Part shown: piece after piece, positions 47,601 through 59,328 of the stretch
Position numbering within the stretch: the stretch's first letter is position 1
Layout: every line of letters starts with the position of its first letter
NCBI RefSeq assembly: GCF_047663525.1
Contig: NC_092590.1
Location: 9,754,001 to 9,818,000 of the forward strand
Length of the DNA stretch: 64,000 nucleotides
Reading direction: 5' to 3'
Origin: Anas platyrhynchos
Lineage: Eukaryota; Chordata; Aves; Anseriformes; Anatidae
The notes under the pieces: generated by a model
Databases searched by the model: none
What the model saw: only the letters and a program-made list of their open reading frames with translations
What the model was told of the DNA's origin: nothing
Program-made: the position numbers and the translations under genes

Positions 47601-50600
47601 TTCCCTGGATCAGGAGGGCTCTGCACATTAGTCTTAGCTTTTGTTGCTGGTGTGGGATGGTCTGATGAAAAGGTGAGTGTTTACATAAAGAAGCATACCA
47701 TACAGAAACTCGTTTGAGTGCACAGTTTCACAGAAGTTTGAATTTCTGTCAGAAGTGGCAGTGGTGCATTTATGAAACTTTAGGGGGAATACAGATTAAA
47801 AAAAAAAATCTGCATTTATTCTGGAAGTCTTTTACATTTAGTGCGACAGAAATTTACCATGGATGTGGATAAGGTAATGAATACTGACAGTGAAATGCTC
47901 ACAAGCTTTCCTTACACATCAGCGCAATGCCTTTTAAGCCCCACAGAGATTTAATTGTCATGGCACTTGACTAGGAGTCCAGAGCTTTGTCCCAGAGTTG
48001 TGTGATGGTCTCTGTAACCTTAAGTGGTCATTTTAAGGTAAGATTTACTAACAGGTATCTAAATACAGTTGTGCGCACGGCCTGAATACCCTGAGCTTTT
48101 GTTCCTTGTGATTTTGGGAGATGAAATGGAAAGCATTATCCAACCATTTTTTCATCTTTCCCAAATCCTTGCCAGTGTATTCTGAACAAATGTAGAGAGC
48201 AGGATGCCCACACTAAATGGTGATATACAGCCATGCAGAAACCATACAGAAGGCTGTTTCTGAGCCACTTTCTCTTAGCTATGAAGCCTGCTTCCTCTTA
48301 CTGTTGCTGCTCCACTGCATTTCTGTATCTTGGCACATCTCTTTTGCTTGATGCCACCAACACTTCATGTTTTGAGGTCATCTTTCTCTCCATAGCTATA
48401 GCCTTGAGACATGCAGTAAAGAAGGTGAGAAGAGAAGAAAGGAAAGGGAATCAGATAGATAATTTTTCCCATGTAGACACTAACCCCAGGAAGATCTCAA
48501 GGTTTGTTAAAATAGCAAACAAGAAACCGTGGTTTCTATTTAAAATACTACATTGTTGTCCAGTTTTAAAAGAAGGGAATCTTGAGATTTAACTACTTAA
48601 GAGCAGTACAACTCATAAAGCTCACTGAAAGCTTTTAAGCCATTTCAGAAGGAAGGTCCTTAAAAGAGGGTATGCAGTTAATAAATGCTTAGCTTAAATT
48701 CTTTTGATCTGTAGGTGAGACTTGTTGGTTGTAAAGGTGATGACTTCAAATGCCATAGCTCTTTTTGTCAAAACAGCCAGAGATGTCTGTTTACTGTACA
48801 CTCAGTATTTTACCAAGATTTTCCTTCTGAGCCTCTCAGAGGCCACTGCCTCATGCTGTCCCCAGTGGAAGTTACTTAACAAATGATGTCCACAGAGAAA
48901 AAGGAACATTTATCTGCTTCAGCAATAGTGGGCTGTAAACAATCCGAAACAATGCTAACATCTGTAAAGAGGATTGCTTCTCTTCCAAAAAAAAACAACA
49001 AAGGGTGAGATAACAGGGAGAAGTGCGGCAAATAAAGAAAAATGTTTACAGGCCCATGTATTTCTACCTTATTTTCACTAATGTTGCAAAAGTTTTTGCA
49101 TTGCAGTTAACTACCTTTCCACTGACTGAAGAGCACGTTGCAGGATCAGTCCCAGAGAGAACATGAGGGACAGGACACATCTGGGTCTTGGATTGATTCA
49201 GTAACAGAGCACTGCACTTGCATTTTCACAGACTCCGGCCTGTATGTTCATTTGCTATTGCAGAACCCAATTAATTAAAAAAGAAGTCTGTTAGATATGC
49301 TGCATGTATCTCTTTGTATAAATGGAAGGGTCCTGTTTACCTTAGCAGCAACTTGTTTTAGGAAAAGTGTCAGGTGTAAAGTTCAAGCACAAGCAGAAAA
49401 AATGGCTTTGCAGTTATATAGTACATCATGTGAATTTCAACACTTTTTACTGGTATGGGATATCAGGCTTACTCCGTCCAGTTTTGCTCCTGCTCACATG
49501 GAGATAGGCTTCTGCCTGAGTGTAGTATGAGCAGACTGAGGTCATTACTGACATTTTTGAGGGTCTGACTCTGCTCAGGTACAAACAGAAGGACAAGTGT
49601 AAGCATGCAGTTACCAAAGGCTCAGAAACTTCATGGCAAAACAGCTGAAACTGCATCTTCCTAAATGCTGAAATCAACTGTGCTTTATTCTTCTAGTCTG
49701 CAAACTGCTTTGTTACTGTTCAAACATCAGTCACTTTTATTTCTCGTCTCGAGATAGCAAACATTTATTTTCTGACAAAGCAAGACACACTCTGACCTTC
49801 AAATGGTACACAACTGATTTTGAATCATTTAGTATTAGGTCAGAGTAGCAGTTTACCATAAACTGTCTGAGGAGCAATTCTGGACTATCTTCATGATAAG
49901 TTTTCACTTTGTCCTTTGATTAATTAAATGTGTGTGCTTGATTTTTATATTTTTTTGTTGATGAATTTCAAGATTATTTCTTGTTTTCATTGCAGAGGGA
50001 AGTAGAAAAAATTGTTGCAGTTGCATGGAATATCTTTCAACCTTTTCTTTTTGGTTTAATTGGCGCAGAAGTATCTGTAACATCCCTTAGACCTGAAACT
50101 GTTGGTAAGATCATTCGCTAGTTATCCAACTTTCATTACTAGCTTCCAAAAAAATCTCTGTGAAGGAATCTAAGTAAAGCAGTATATAGCTGACAAAAAA
50201 AAAAAAAAATGTAAAAAGTGAAATCATTGTAAAGCTACAGTTTTAGGAGCCTTATGCTCCTCAGGTACCTTTGCACAGAAATAGTGAGAAGTATGTGTCT
50301 TTGTTACAGGGCTCTGTGTTGCTACGTTAAGCATTGCCCTAGTTGTGCGAATCATAGCAACGTTCCTGATGGTGTGTTTTGCTGGGTTTAATTTCAAGGA
50401 GAAGGTATTTATCTCGTTGGCATGGATTCCCAAAGCCACTGTCCAGGTAAAACAGTGCATCTTCACTTTCATTCCAGGCTACATCTATTGTCCTTAGCAC
50501 GGCTCTTCCTAACCAGCACAGCAGTAATCAGGGAGAGGATCAGGCCTCTTAGCAGCAGAGCGTAGTAGAGCAGTTTAGAATACAAACTCTCCACTAAGTC

Positions 50601-51634
50601 TGCTTGAAAAGGGCGTAGGGGACCTTCCACGTGAGGGTGTTTTGCTTACATTCGAAGTTGTACTAATAATAGTGAATTGTACATACAAATACTTCAACAG
50701 GGAAAAACCTTATCTCTGCTATTGCAGATCATTGTACCTTTACGTACAGGTTTTGAGGACTCTCATTTCCCTCTTAAACCACATTCTGTCTGCTGAGACA
50801 GTCACACCAAAGGCTCAGATAGGGTTTTCAGTTTGTGGTCACTTTAGTAAGGGGTGGTCTGACGGGCTTATTGCTAGAGAAGCCTCAGGCTGTTTGCATT
50901 CCTGCTCAGTGATCAGTCACTAGAGCTTTGCCTCAATAGCATGATTAGTTGCAAGCAGAAGTTAATAATCAGAACAGGCAAGGATTATTGCAAGATTTGC
51001 AAACTAAATATTCAGAAGCTGCTGCTACTAGTTAGCCTGCTGTCAGGACACATTCTCGAGGTGAGGAATTTTAAGAGCTTCAACATGCAATCTGCTGGTC
51101 ATGCTATCTCCAGAAATGGCATAACATGTCAGCTAAGCTCCTCCACAGGAGGGACCCACCCAGATAAATTCATTAGCTTAGGAAATTCACAGGGTAGCTA
51201 ACTGAAAATTGTTCTTCTAGGGCTAATAGAGCCCTTACTTTTCTATGTACCAGAAACTAAGGGGTTTGAATATGTTAAAAATTTTGAATTTATGTAAAAC
51301 GTGGACCTTCATGTTAGATGTGGATTAGACCTTCTTCCCTGTTTCATTGGTAAAGGTTACTTACTCCATTTCAACAGTGCTTCCTTTCCTACAGGCTGCA
51401 ATAGGTTCCCTTGCCCTGGATACAGCAAGGAGTCATCAGGATGAGCAACTGGAAAAGTATGGAATGGACGTACTGACGGTAGCTTTCTTGGCTATCTTGA
51501 TCACTGCTCCAGTTGGAGCCCTGGCCATTGGCTTGGCAGGGCCCAGACTTCTGCAGAAGGCACAGACAAACAACAAGAAAGATGAGGACGGTGCCGAAGC
51601 TGGAGAAGAGGCAGAGGCCTGTGAACCTTCGTGA
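36860..51634 (+). CDS. SLC9B2: SLC9B2 (NHA2), sodium/proton exchanger
   Basis: Eleven coding exons: 36860-36952, 38508-38691, 40153-40323, 42583-42725, 44667-44794, 45651-45826, 46286-46392, 47523-47672, 49996-50104, 50310-50446, 51395-51634. They join to 1638 bases, 545 residues plus TGA; human NHA2 has 537. It is an electroneutral/electrogenic cation-proton antiporter of the CPA2 type, found in plasma and endolysosomal membranes, with roles in osteoclasts, kidney and insulin secretion. A polar N-terminus (about residues 1-90) is followed by many hydrophobic segments from VALVALVWAVVWSIT (93-107). Key residues seen: P248 in VSPAVVVPS, the ion-binding pair D280-D281 in GSIDDILAITGF, and K462 in IPKATVQ. 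The C-terminal tail is acidic. The ATG has A at -3 and G at +4. The second exon (38508-38691) has no ATG and is the most variable part. Confidence 0.97.
41592..41768. repeat. Poly(T) tracts in SLC9B2 intron
   Basis: T runs of 31 bases (41592-41622) and 16 bases (41753-41768) in the intron between exons 40153-40323 and 42583-42725. No SINE or LINE body is attached. A run of 18 A lies at 37362-37379. Confidence 0.9.
43362..43441. repeat. AT-rich local duplication
   Basis: ATTTTCCCTAATAAATT occurs at 43362-43378 and again at 43425-43441. The 46 bases between the copies are almost all A and T, with TTATAATTT-type repeats. It lies in an SLC9B2 intron. Confidence 0.75.
45578..45613. repeat. 11-bp inverted repeat upstream of an SLC9B2 acceptor
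   Basis: GAACTTCAGGA and TCCTGAAGTTC are exact reverse complements separated by 14 bases. The right arm ends 37 bases before the exon at 45651. Confidence 0.85.
45651..45826 (+). CDS. SLC9B2: SLC9B2 ion-binding exon
   Basis: This exon (acceptor TGTTTTCAG, donor TCTG|gtatgc) carries the transport core: GAVSPAVVVPSM, then GVEKGVPTLLMAAGSIDDIL. The adjacent aspartates match D278-D279 of human NHA2, needed for cation and proton exchange. The human protein, as I remember it, has F where this one has I just before the pair. Confidence 0.95.
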
Positions 51635-53235
51635 GATGGACATCGACAGGAATATGGTCCTTCAGCACTTACGCTTTTGAGTAAACACATTGTGCCTGTA
51701 ATCTTTGTGGAGGAAACCAAAACAAGTATTGGTTATATGTGCTATTTCAAAAGCAGCTCTGGTGGAGTTTTATAAAATATGTCAAAGTGTTGATAGTGCC
51801 TTAAGAGATGAACCAGCTAAACACATAGGCTGGTGAGGCCGTGAGTCACTCAGAAGGTAGCAGTCAACAGTTACTTGAAATGTGTGGGTGTGAGGCCAGG
51901 GAGAGGATCGGAATTGTTCAGGCATGGAGTGGAGTCATGAGGTGGATAAACAGAAAAAAATGGAGACTAACGTGAATAACTTCTTGATGGTTGAAACCGG
52001 GCTATAAGATGACAAGTTCAAGAGCTCAAAGAATGCAACTGTTGAATTAGAGAGGATTGACGCACAGTGAACGAATCCTGCCATGGGTTGGCGATTCCCT
52101 CTCCTTCCTCATCCAGGTCTCAAAACTTGCTGTTTCCCATTGCTGTTCTCCCACACATCGCACACGTTCTTTTGTGTCTGCTTTCGAGGGCCTGGCAGTT
52201 CTGGTCTCAGCAAGGAGCAGCAAGCAGTTCTCATGTGCTGGAGGAGGCAGCTGGGTCCAGGATCCATCAGGGCAGTGGTAATACAGGAGTACCTGGTGCT
52301 GGTAGAAAGGGCTGAGCTTGAAAATAGGACGAGAGTTTCAAGGAGGACTGGGACAGGGTTCTATGGGACTGGGACAGCTGCTGCTTCATGTGTACCTCAG
52401 CTCTTGTGCTACATCAAGCTGAGAGCGGCTGTGTTCTGGCCCTGGCTGCTGTAGAACAGGGGAGAGCTCCCCTAGGATGGGGTTTCTGGCAGGACAAGGC
52501 CAAGGTAGCAAGGAGTTGCCCCCTTCTTCCTCAGCTCTGTCTGGAGAACTCAGCAGAGTTCTGTGGCAGACCTCAAACCAGGATTTATGGGTCAGCAGGT
52601 ATCTCCTGTTACTCTGTCCTAAATTTTTACTGATTTGGCTGAGAGAATGCTGTGATCTGGTCCTTCTCACATCTGCATTTGGGTAATTGTATAAAAAGTA
52701 AAACAAGTATTTACCAAAAAAATAACAAGTTAGCTCTCAGTGTTCCAAGAGGTGGATGGCTGGCTTGGCTGTGGAGATCGGAGCTCTCTCAGATTTGGCA
52801 TGGCATTTTAACCTCTAACTGATACAGGAAAATAATAGACTTGAACAGCCTGGAAAAAGCAGTGCTGAGAGGTATGGTACAAAGTCAAAGAGGCCTCACC
52901 ACACCTTCCTTCAGATAGGCTGCTATTTGACAGCACTAGCACCCTCACGAGTTCCCAACACACAAGTTGTGTGCAGCTGTGGATGATGGTAATGAGTGGC
53001 AGTGCTCATTTTGAATCTCTTGCCAAAATGTTTCACCAGGGAGAACAAAAAGTGAGCTTTGGTGGTGTTCTTTTGGTTTGTTTTTTTTGATTTGTTTACA
53101 TTTTATTTAATAGATGCCTCCTGCAGAGTCAGTGCAGTATAGTTCACATTTGACTTTCCCATATGACTTGTTACACTTTTCTTTCCCCTTGACTGTCCAA
53201 AAGCCAGGAATAAACCTCATTTGTTGGTCAAAACC
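51635..53235 (+). other. SLC9B2: SLC9B2 3' untranslated region
   Basis: About 1.6 kb lies between the stop at 51632-51634 and the first AATAAA. A GC-richer patch at 52080-52560 creates overlapping ORFs in several frames, none resembling a known protein. Confidence 0.55.
53209..53214 (+). terminator. SLC9B2: SLC9B2 poly(A) signal
   Basis: This is the first AATAAA after the stop codon (GCCAGGAATAAACC), followed by TTTGTTGGTC and further TG-rich sequence, as expected for a cleavage site near 53230. Confidence 0.6.
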
Positions 53236-56200
53236 CTGCACTTGCCTTTAGGTTTGTATCAGCTTGGCTTTGGTACTGCCTGTTAAGAGATACTGGCAAA
53301 TCTTTGCTACATTTTGGGTGAGTAACTGGCTCTAAGTAGGTCATTTTCTGCTCCTTTCAGAAACACGGAGTCAGTACAGCATTCCTCAGAATCTAAGTTT
53401 TATTTATTTCTTTTTTAAATAAGGATTTTATGCTGTGGTCGGAATCGAGGTGGACAAGGGCTATCTGCAGAGCTCTACGCTGCAATTCAATTTTACAAGA
53501 TACTGTACAGAATATCTTTGTGTCCAGAGATTTTCAGCAGTGCGGGGAAGGTGCAGTCCTCAGTTCCCGTTTGTTCCCTCATGGGAAGAAGGTGCTCTCA
53601 AACCGCACAGACTGATGCGTGCTTGCAGTGCTGCACTTGGTGCTTGCTGTGTCCACTGACTTCTGTGCCCCTGCTGCCTGCTTTAGGTGGCTGACAGAGG
53701 CACTCAGTTATTGAAATAGGGGTGGTTTAGAAGGAGCTAACTGTAATTGGAAATTGTAATGTCTGTAGACTTAATTGATACTGTGAGGGAATAAGCTGTT
53801 TAGTTCATCAGTGACTATCGCATAATAATGCTACATGAGTAAAGTTCACAAGGGGAAGCTGTATATAGTTCATTTTTTGATCTAGTTTTATACAAATTAG
53901 AACCCTCTTGCAGGGAGGCATCATTATGCCACATTTGGAGTCTGTTCAGTAAACAGAAGTGTAAACAATTAAAATGTGAACACGGCCCTAAACGTGCAAG
54001 CAAACCTCTGACAAACAGTTGTTCTTGATGGCCTCTAATACTTGCTTACTATCATAACAGCATCTCATAAATTGGATTTATCGTGTTCCCTTAACCTCTG
54101 TGCACTCTCACTTTATTCGTCAAGATCACTCCCCCCACTGCTCTGAGACCTTGAATAGCTGTACCAATGGAAGTGTTTTTGTCTTCTAATTCAAACTCAA
54201 TTTTCCTTTCCTCACCACCATGCGTGGCTGTTACAAGACCCGTTTCCCTCGACCTTTATTAAATCTTGAATCCGACTGCAGCTCTTAACATAGTCCTGCA
54301 GATCTAATATGAAGAACATTAATGCTATATAATGCTCCTCTCCTTGTCTTCTGGACAGGAACAAAACACTTGTCTTCTCGTGAGAAGAAACATAACATTA
54401 GGGCTGAGACTGACAATTTCAGCTCATTTTAAATAGCTGTTAATTTAAAGAGATACGATTTCACTTTATATCTGAGTTTGCATGGGTAAAGCCACAAGGC
54501 CACCTTCCTTTGAACAAAATGCCATGAAATCATTCTTGAATAACACATAAATTCAAGCCAGTAAAATCTTTGTGCCGTGCCAAGCGTTCTCTTACTTGGA
54601 GGAAATAAAATCAGGGGGCAAGCTGCAGTAACCTATAGCCAACGGAGCCCGGCTGCCATGCAGACACAATCACAGGGTCACGTGGAGGAGTACTGAGCAC
54701 TGCGTGCACGTGCAGCACCAGAAGGTTGAGGAGAGCCTCTGCAGCAGAACAGTCTGACGGCACAGCGTGGTCCTGGCGGCATGCGGCAGGCACTTACAGC
54801 AGGCAGCATATGGGAAAAGACAGAAATGGGCCATCTGGACACAGGAAATCACACAAGCTGGGGATGCAATGATAGTGTAATTATAATCACTGTTTTCTCT
54901 CTCTTTTACAGCCAAACCGCACATTCTAGAGAACTTGGATGAAGTCTAAAATTAATTGTGAAACACTCAGGGTGTAATATGGCCGCAAAACGGTGAACGG
55001 TAGTTCTTGCATTTTGCTTTTTAAATACAGAGTGCAAGAGATGAAATTCAGTGCCAGATGCATTTCACATTTACTTTGTCTAATAGGCAACCCAGGTCAG
55101 ACACCCTTCTCTAAATTTATCCATTTACATGTTTCATTGGAGTTCATTACACCAAGTCTTCAAAATCGTAGTCAAAAGAAAGGTAGGTACCAGCGTTCGA
55201 GCTGTGTGCAGAAGGCATGTTGCAGCATGCCATGTCTGCCTTTTCTGGCTTTTGCTTTTTCCTGACTGAAGAGCTGGTCTGCTGCCTGAGTCCTGGTCTT
55301 TCTTAGAACTGGGCAAATTTATCCCTTTGTGTAGAGCTTCCAGATGAGGGCAGAAAAGTCACCCAGTGCCAAGATGCGGCCAAATATATTCTAGCAGGTA
55401 ATTGGTTCAACTCTGTCAACCGAGATAAAGGGTTCTGCTGACACTTCAGTTCTTAGCTAACCCCACGGACCTCATGAAGATAATTTGAACAGATAAGTAA
55501 ACCGTGGTGGTTTTTTTTGGAGGGGGAGAAGGAGGGGTGTCTGCTTAAATGGACAGACTTGCACTTTGAGCGCAAGCTAACTGTTAAAGGAGTCAGCAGT
55601 GACTTTTTTTTCTTACTTTGGCATCTGTCTTTCCAAGGACATCATTTTAACTTCAGAGGGAAAACTCCTGCATGTGGCTTGCAGATGAAGAATCCAAGCT
55701 GCAAGCAGCACAGGATCAGATAAGACAGTCCTATCCAGTGCTGTGAACTTAGCGGTCCAAGCAAATTTCATTTATTTGGCGAGAGCTGTTGGTACAGACA
55801 ACAACCTTCCAAGGACTCCTGAAAGCAAAGAGGATGAGTGACTCTGGTAGCTGCTGGTGATAGACTCTCCTGATTCCCCTTCATCCTGGGAAGTGTTTTG
55901 CTGCCCTTCTCAGCACTGATGAGAACATTAATGCATTGCACAGCAATTTTCACAAGGCAGGTAGGCGAAAACTGAACTCTTACTTTGATAACCAAAGCAG
56001 CAGCAGAAATCTTGGTTTGGATTTTCTACAGCAAAAATACCATAGCCAGTGTTGTTAAGTTCTTGTTTATTTCAGTTGTATAGCTGTACTTTTGCAGGTG
56101 GTACTTGCAGAAGATGAAATTATATTTTCTGGTAGGGATATTAAACCTACAAGTATGTACAATCCATGTATGTTAGGGCTCCTCACTGCACCTAACATAG

Positions 56201-57800
56201 GCCTGCTTCAACACTGCATGAGGGAGGATGGGTGCCTCCTTCACTTTCCTTTTAACTGAGGCCATGAGAGATAGTATTCCCTTCACAGACTTTGAAATAC
56301 AAGGAAATGGTCGTCTATCTTCCTTATGACCTTAATTTTAGTATCATGTAGAAATTATTAAAATGTCCTTTCTAAAAAGGAGCTGTGAGTGCTGCTAGTG
56401 CAGTTCCAAATATGCTCCGTTCCCTTATAAACATGAGCAGAAACAAGTGAAAAACTACTTGTTTTGTAGCCGTAGTTGTATATAGTTTAGCAGCAGTCAT
56501 CTCTAATAGCGAGCAGGAAGAAAAAAACATTACATAATCAAACTGTCCTAGAGCTAGAGTCGAGAGGCCAAGCTTTACACTGTCGTTCTTCTTTTGGAAT
56601 AGCACTGTGGGAGAAACAAAGCCACTTTTGCTGTACTACGTACACTGACAGTAGCCGAGTGGAACAATGGAAGTGAGAACAGGATGATGTACAGAGCTTA
56701 CTTCTCAAACTTAGGGAAAAATCAAATTACCTGAATGCAGAAATATCCTGATAAAAGCTAGAAGTGCACACGGTTGTATATAATAACTGACTGCTGCACT
56801 AGGCCGTGCATTGAAAAGCATTGTCTAAACATGTTTTTGTATTTCATCTAGCAATTTCTCCACTAAACCCGAGTAATGGTCTCAGTGTTTATTATACATT
56901 ATCTAGAATGGCAAACACTACAATACAAGACAATATCATGATGGATCGTCCTCTGTTATAAGTGTTATATCCTAATGGGGTAGTGGTTACAGGTTGCTTT
57001 CATCTATTAAGATTCCCGTGAAGCATTTCAACAAAGCTAGATTGTCCCACAGTTCTGTTCCACGCTGTGCAAAAGCAGTCAGGTAACCCACAGTCACATC
57101 CTAATCTGCCACGTTTTGCTGCAAGGCAAGAGCTTTAGGTACCGAGACCTACAAGGGTTACAAATGCAGTGATTACTTTAGTTCTGCTGCTGCTGTGACA
57201 GCCCTGGTGTGAGAACGGCTTCCTGACTTGTACTTGTTCCAGCACTGGTGATAAGCTTTGGCAGTAGCATGGTGCTCTGGGGCTTCCCACCTACCAACAA
57301 GCCAAACAAAATGCTTGTTAAGGAACAGTCAAAACTTCCCTTGCATTTGTGCCACAATTTTACACAACTGTCTAACTTGTACTTCTAAGCAGACCAATAG
57401 CTTTTCATTGAATAAAGCACTTTAGAAGAATTAATATGGAGCCTAGCAGTTAAATAAGTAGCATGTAGTTAGTTACCTGCATCTGAAATTAAGCCCTACC
57501 ACAGCAAAGTTCTGACTTGCCCTAATAACCATTCTGAATCAGTAACAAGCCAAGAATACAGTTCACCTCCCCTTTGGTGGTTCTGTCATTTAACCAGCTC
57601 CACCCAGAAAAGTCCCCACTACAAGTAGCAGCATCTGCAGCGCGTATGAACTTTGCAAGGAGCAAATCTGTTTCCTCACAAGAGCACGAATGACAAATGG
57701 GAGCTCAGCATAAAGGGGCAATGTTACTGGCTGACCTGTTCCCTTGGAAATAGTGACATTTTTGCAGTTACGTGTTCGTACAAACAAGGCTTAGGTGTAG
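53236..57800. other. SLC9B2-CISD2 convergent intergenic interval
   Basis: This stretch of about 4.6 kb lies between two genes that point toward each other. I see no exon resembling an NHA paralogue, no CR1 copy and no RNA gene. AATAAA-type signals on the minus strand (TTTATT near 55770 and 56066) could serve a longer CISD2 3' UTR. All ORFs here are under about 90 codons and look like chance. Confidence 0.5.
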
Positions 57801-57808
57801 GAAGTCAT

Positions 57809-57814
57809 TTTATT
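57809..57814 (-). terminator. CISD2: Proximal CISD2 poly(A) signal
   Basis: TTTATT on the plus strand reads AATAAA on the minus strand, about 245 bases after the CISD2 stop. More distal signals exist, so longer messages are possible. Confidence 0.5.
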
Positions 57815-58057
57815 GGTGAAATAAACGACTTATTTACAGAGACAGTTACTTTACAGCTTTACAAAGCAGACAGTTCTTCTCAGAATAAAATATCAAACAG
57901 TGACAGATTTAGCACTGTCTAAACGCAGTTTATCCCAAAAAGAAATCTACAGCCATCATTAGACTAAATCATACCAATCACATAATAAAATGCTGCCCCT
58001 TGCAACTACAACAGTATAAAAGACTTCTCAGTCATGATCTACTGGATTAAGCATTCG

Positions 58058-59326
58058 CTATACTTCTTTCTTCTTGAGTATTAGTGGACCTACGTTATCT
58101 CCTGTTAGTTCATTGTGCTTGTTATGCGAGCCATCACAGACAGGGAACTGGAAGAAAACAAACGAGAAATTAGTACACCTCTGTACAGCACTTGCTGCTA
58201 GTTTCTCCATTCCTCCTCCATTGCCCCATTTCAACATCAAACTCCCTGTTACCCTATCAGGCCCATTACTAAAAAAACATACACACACATTGTTAACAGG
58301 TAGCTAAGTTTGTGAGGTCCTAAAATAGCTGTTCATAGACACAAAGTTAGAGATGAAGCCTTCACCATGAAGGAACAGGGACCAAAGCAGCCACTAGTGG
58401 CTTAAGGTTTATTGCAGAGCCAGTAAAAGTGCTCTCAACAGCTCATTTTCAGCCAGTATATTTTTCTGAAGTGATTCGTCTGAACGAGAAGTACTTGAGA
58501 GAGTTTTCTAGGTCCCAGGCATAGTTTTTTGCTAAAACAGGAAAGCATTCAGTCTAGAGAGGCCATCAGTGATATCAGGACAATCGCAAGAAGGAGATGA
58601 GAATTACCCATCTACTTCTGTTTGATGCAGGGGACACGGACCATCCAAAGCAGTCACCTAGTGGTTGCTCTGGACCAGGTAGGGATATGCTTTCCCTCAG
58701 AGGCCCCACTCTACTTTCATTCTAATATGAACAAATTTCGAAGTACTGTTTTTCCATCAGAGAACAGAATCGTAGTTTTTTTCCAACTTTAATGATTCTA
58801 ACTGATCTTCTAATTAGTTGGAATATATTTGCAAACCTTAAGGTTTGCTTTGTTTTAATCTAAATCACAGATGGTCACTATTTCTAGGAAAAACCCTAGT
58901 GTGTGGTGTTTTTTTTATTACAGATTTCAACAGTTGCTCTCTGCATGTAGCTAGGTTTACAGTAGAGAAAAGTAAGAACGGTGCCATTCTCCCAGGATGC
59001 TATTCCACCTCCCAAGAAAAGCAAGAGGTCACCTTGTTGCAACTCACTACCACAGAACTGATAAAAATATGCAAGTTTCAACCTCAAATCCTACAGTAGC
59101 ACAAAGTACCTTACCGTCTTTGAACGCCAACACCTGCAGTAAGCTTTAGTGAGACACAGATCTTCGATATTTATTTCGTTCACTACTTTTGGGTTTTCCT
59201 TCTGGATCTTGAGGTTAATCAAGCTATCCTTTTGCTGTTTCTTCTTGTGAAGGAACGGACGAACAGCGAGGTAACCCAGCAAGGCCAGCACGCCCAGGAA
59301 AGGCAATAACCGCAGCCATTCTGAAA
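58058..59326 (-). CDS. CISD2: CISD2 (NAF-1, Miner1), CDGSH 2Fe-2S protein, exons 2 and 3
   Basis: Two minus-strand exons are visible: 59326-59115 and 58147-58058, the latter ending in TAG. They encode 99 residues from the membrane anchor ([20 protein letters not shown]) through a linker to the cluster-binding CDGSH domain. CISD2 is a homodimeric 2Fe-2S protein of the ER and outer mitochondrial membranes, tied to calcium handling, autophagy and lifespan; human loss causes Wolfram syndrome type 2. The 3Cys-1His ligands are intact across the splice: CRC WRSKT | FPV CDGSH. The first 34 or 35 residues are missing because exon 1 must lie beyond 64000. One residue is absent before the ligand region (TKAYCRC here, TKAAYCRC in human as I recall it). 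Confidence 0.97.
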
Positions 59327-59328
59327 CT
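59321..59328 (-). other. CISD2: CISD2 exon 2 tandem acceptor
   Basis: On the minus strand the acceptor region reads GTCTTCAG|TTTCAG|AATGG. The first AG gives the V-S-E-W reading that matches human. The second, six bases later, would remove two residues (V-S) in frame. Confidence 0.6.

Noticed and set aside
51389-51720. Minus-strand ORFs over the last SLC9B2 exon
   Set aside because: They are shadows of the sense coding frame 51395-51634.
52057-52706. Overlapping ORFs in the SLC9B2 3' UTR
   Set aside because: They occur in several frames and both strands after a confirmed stop and show no homology I know.
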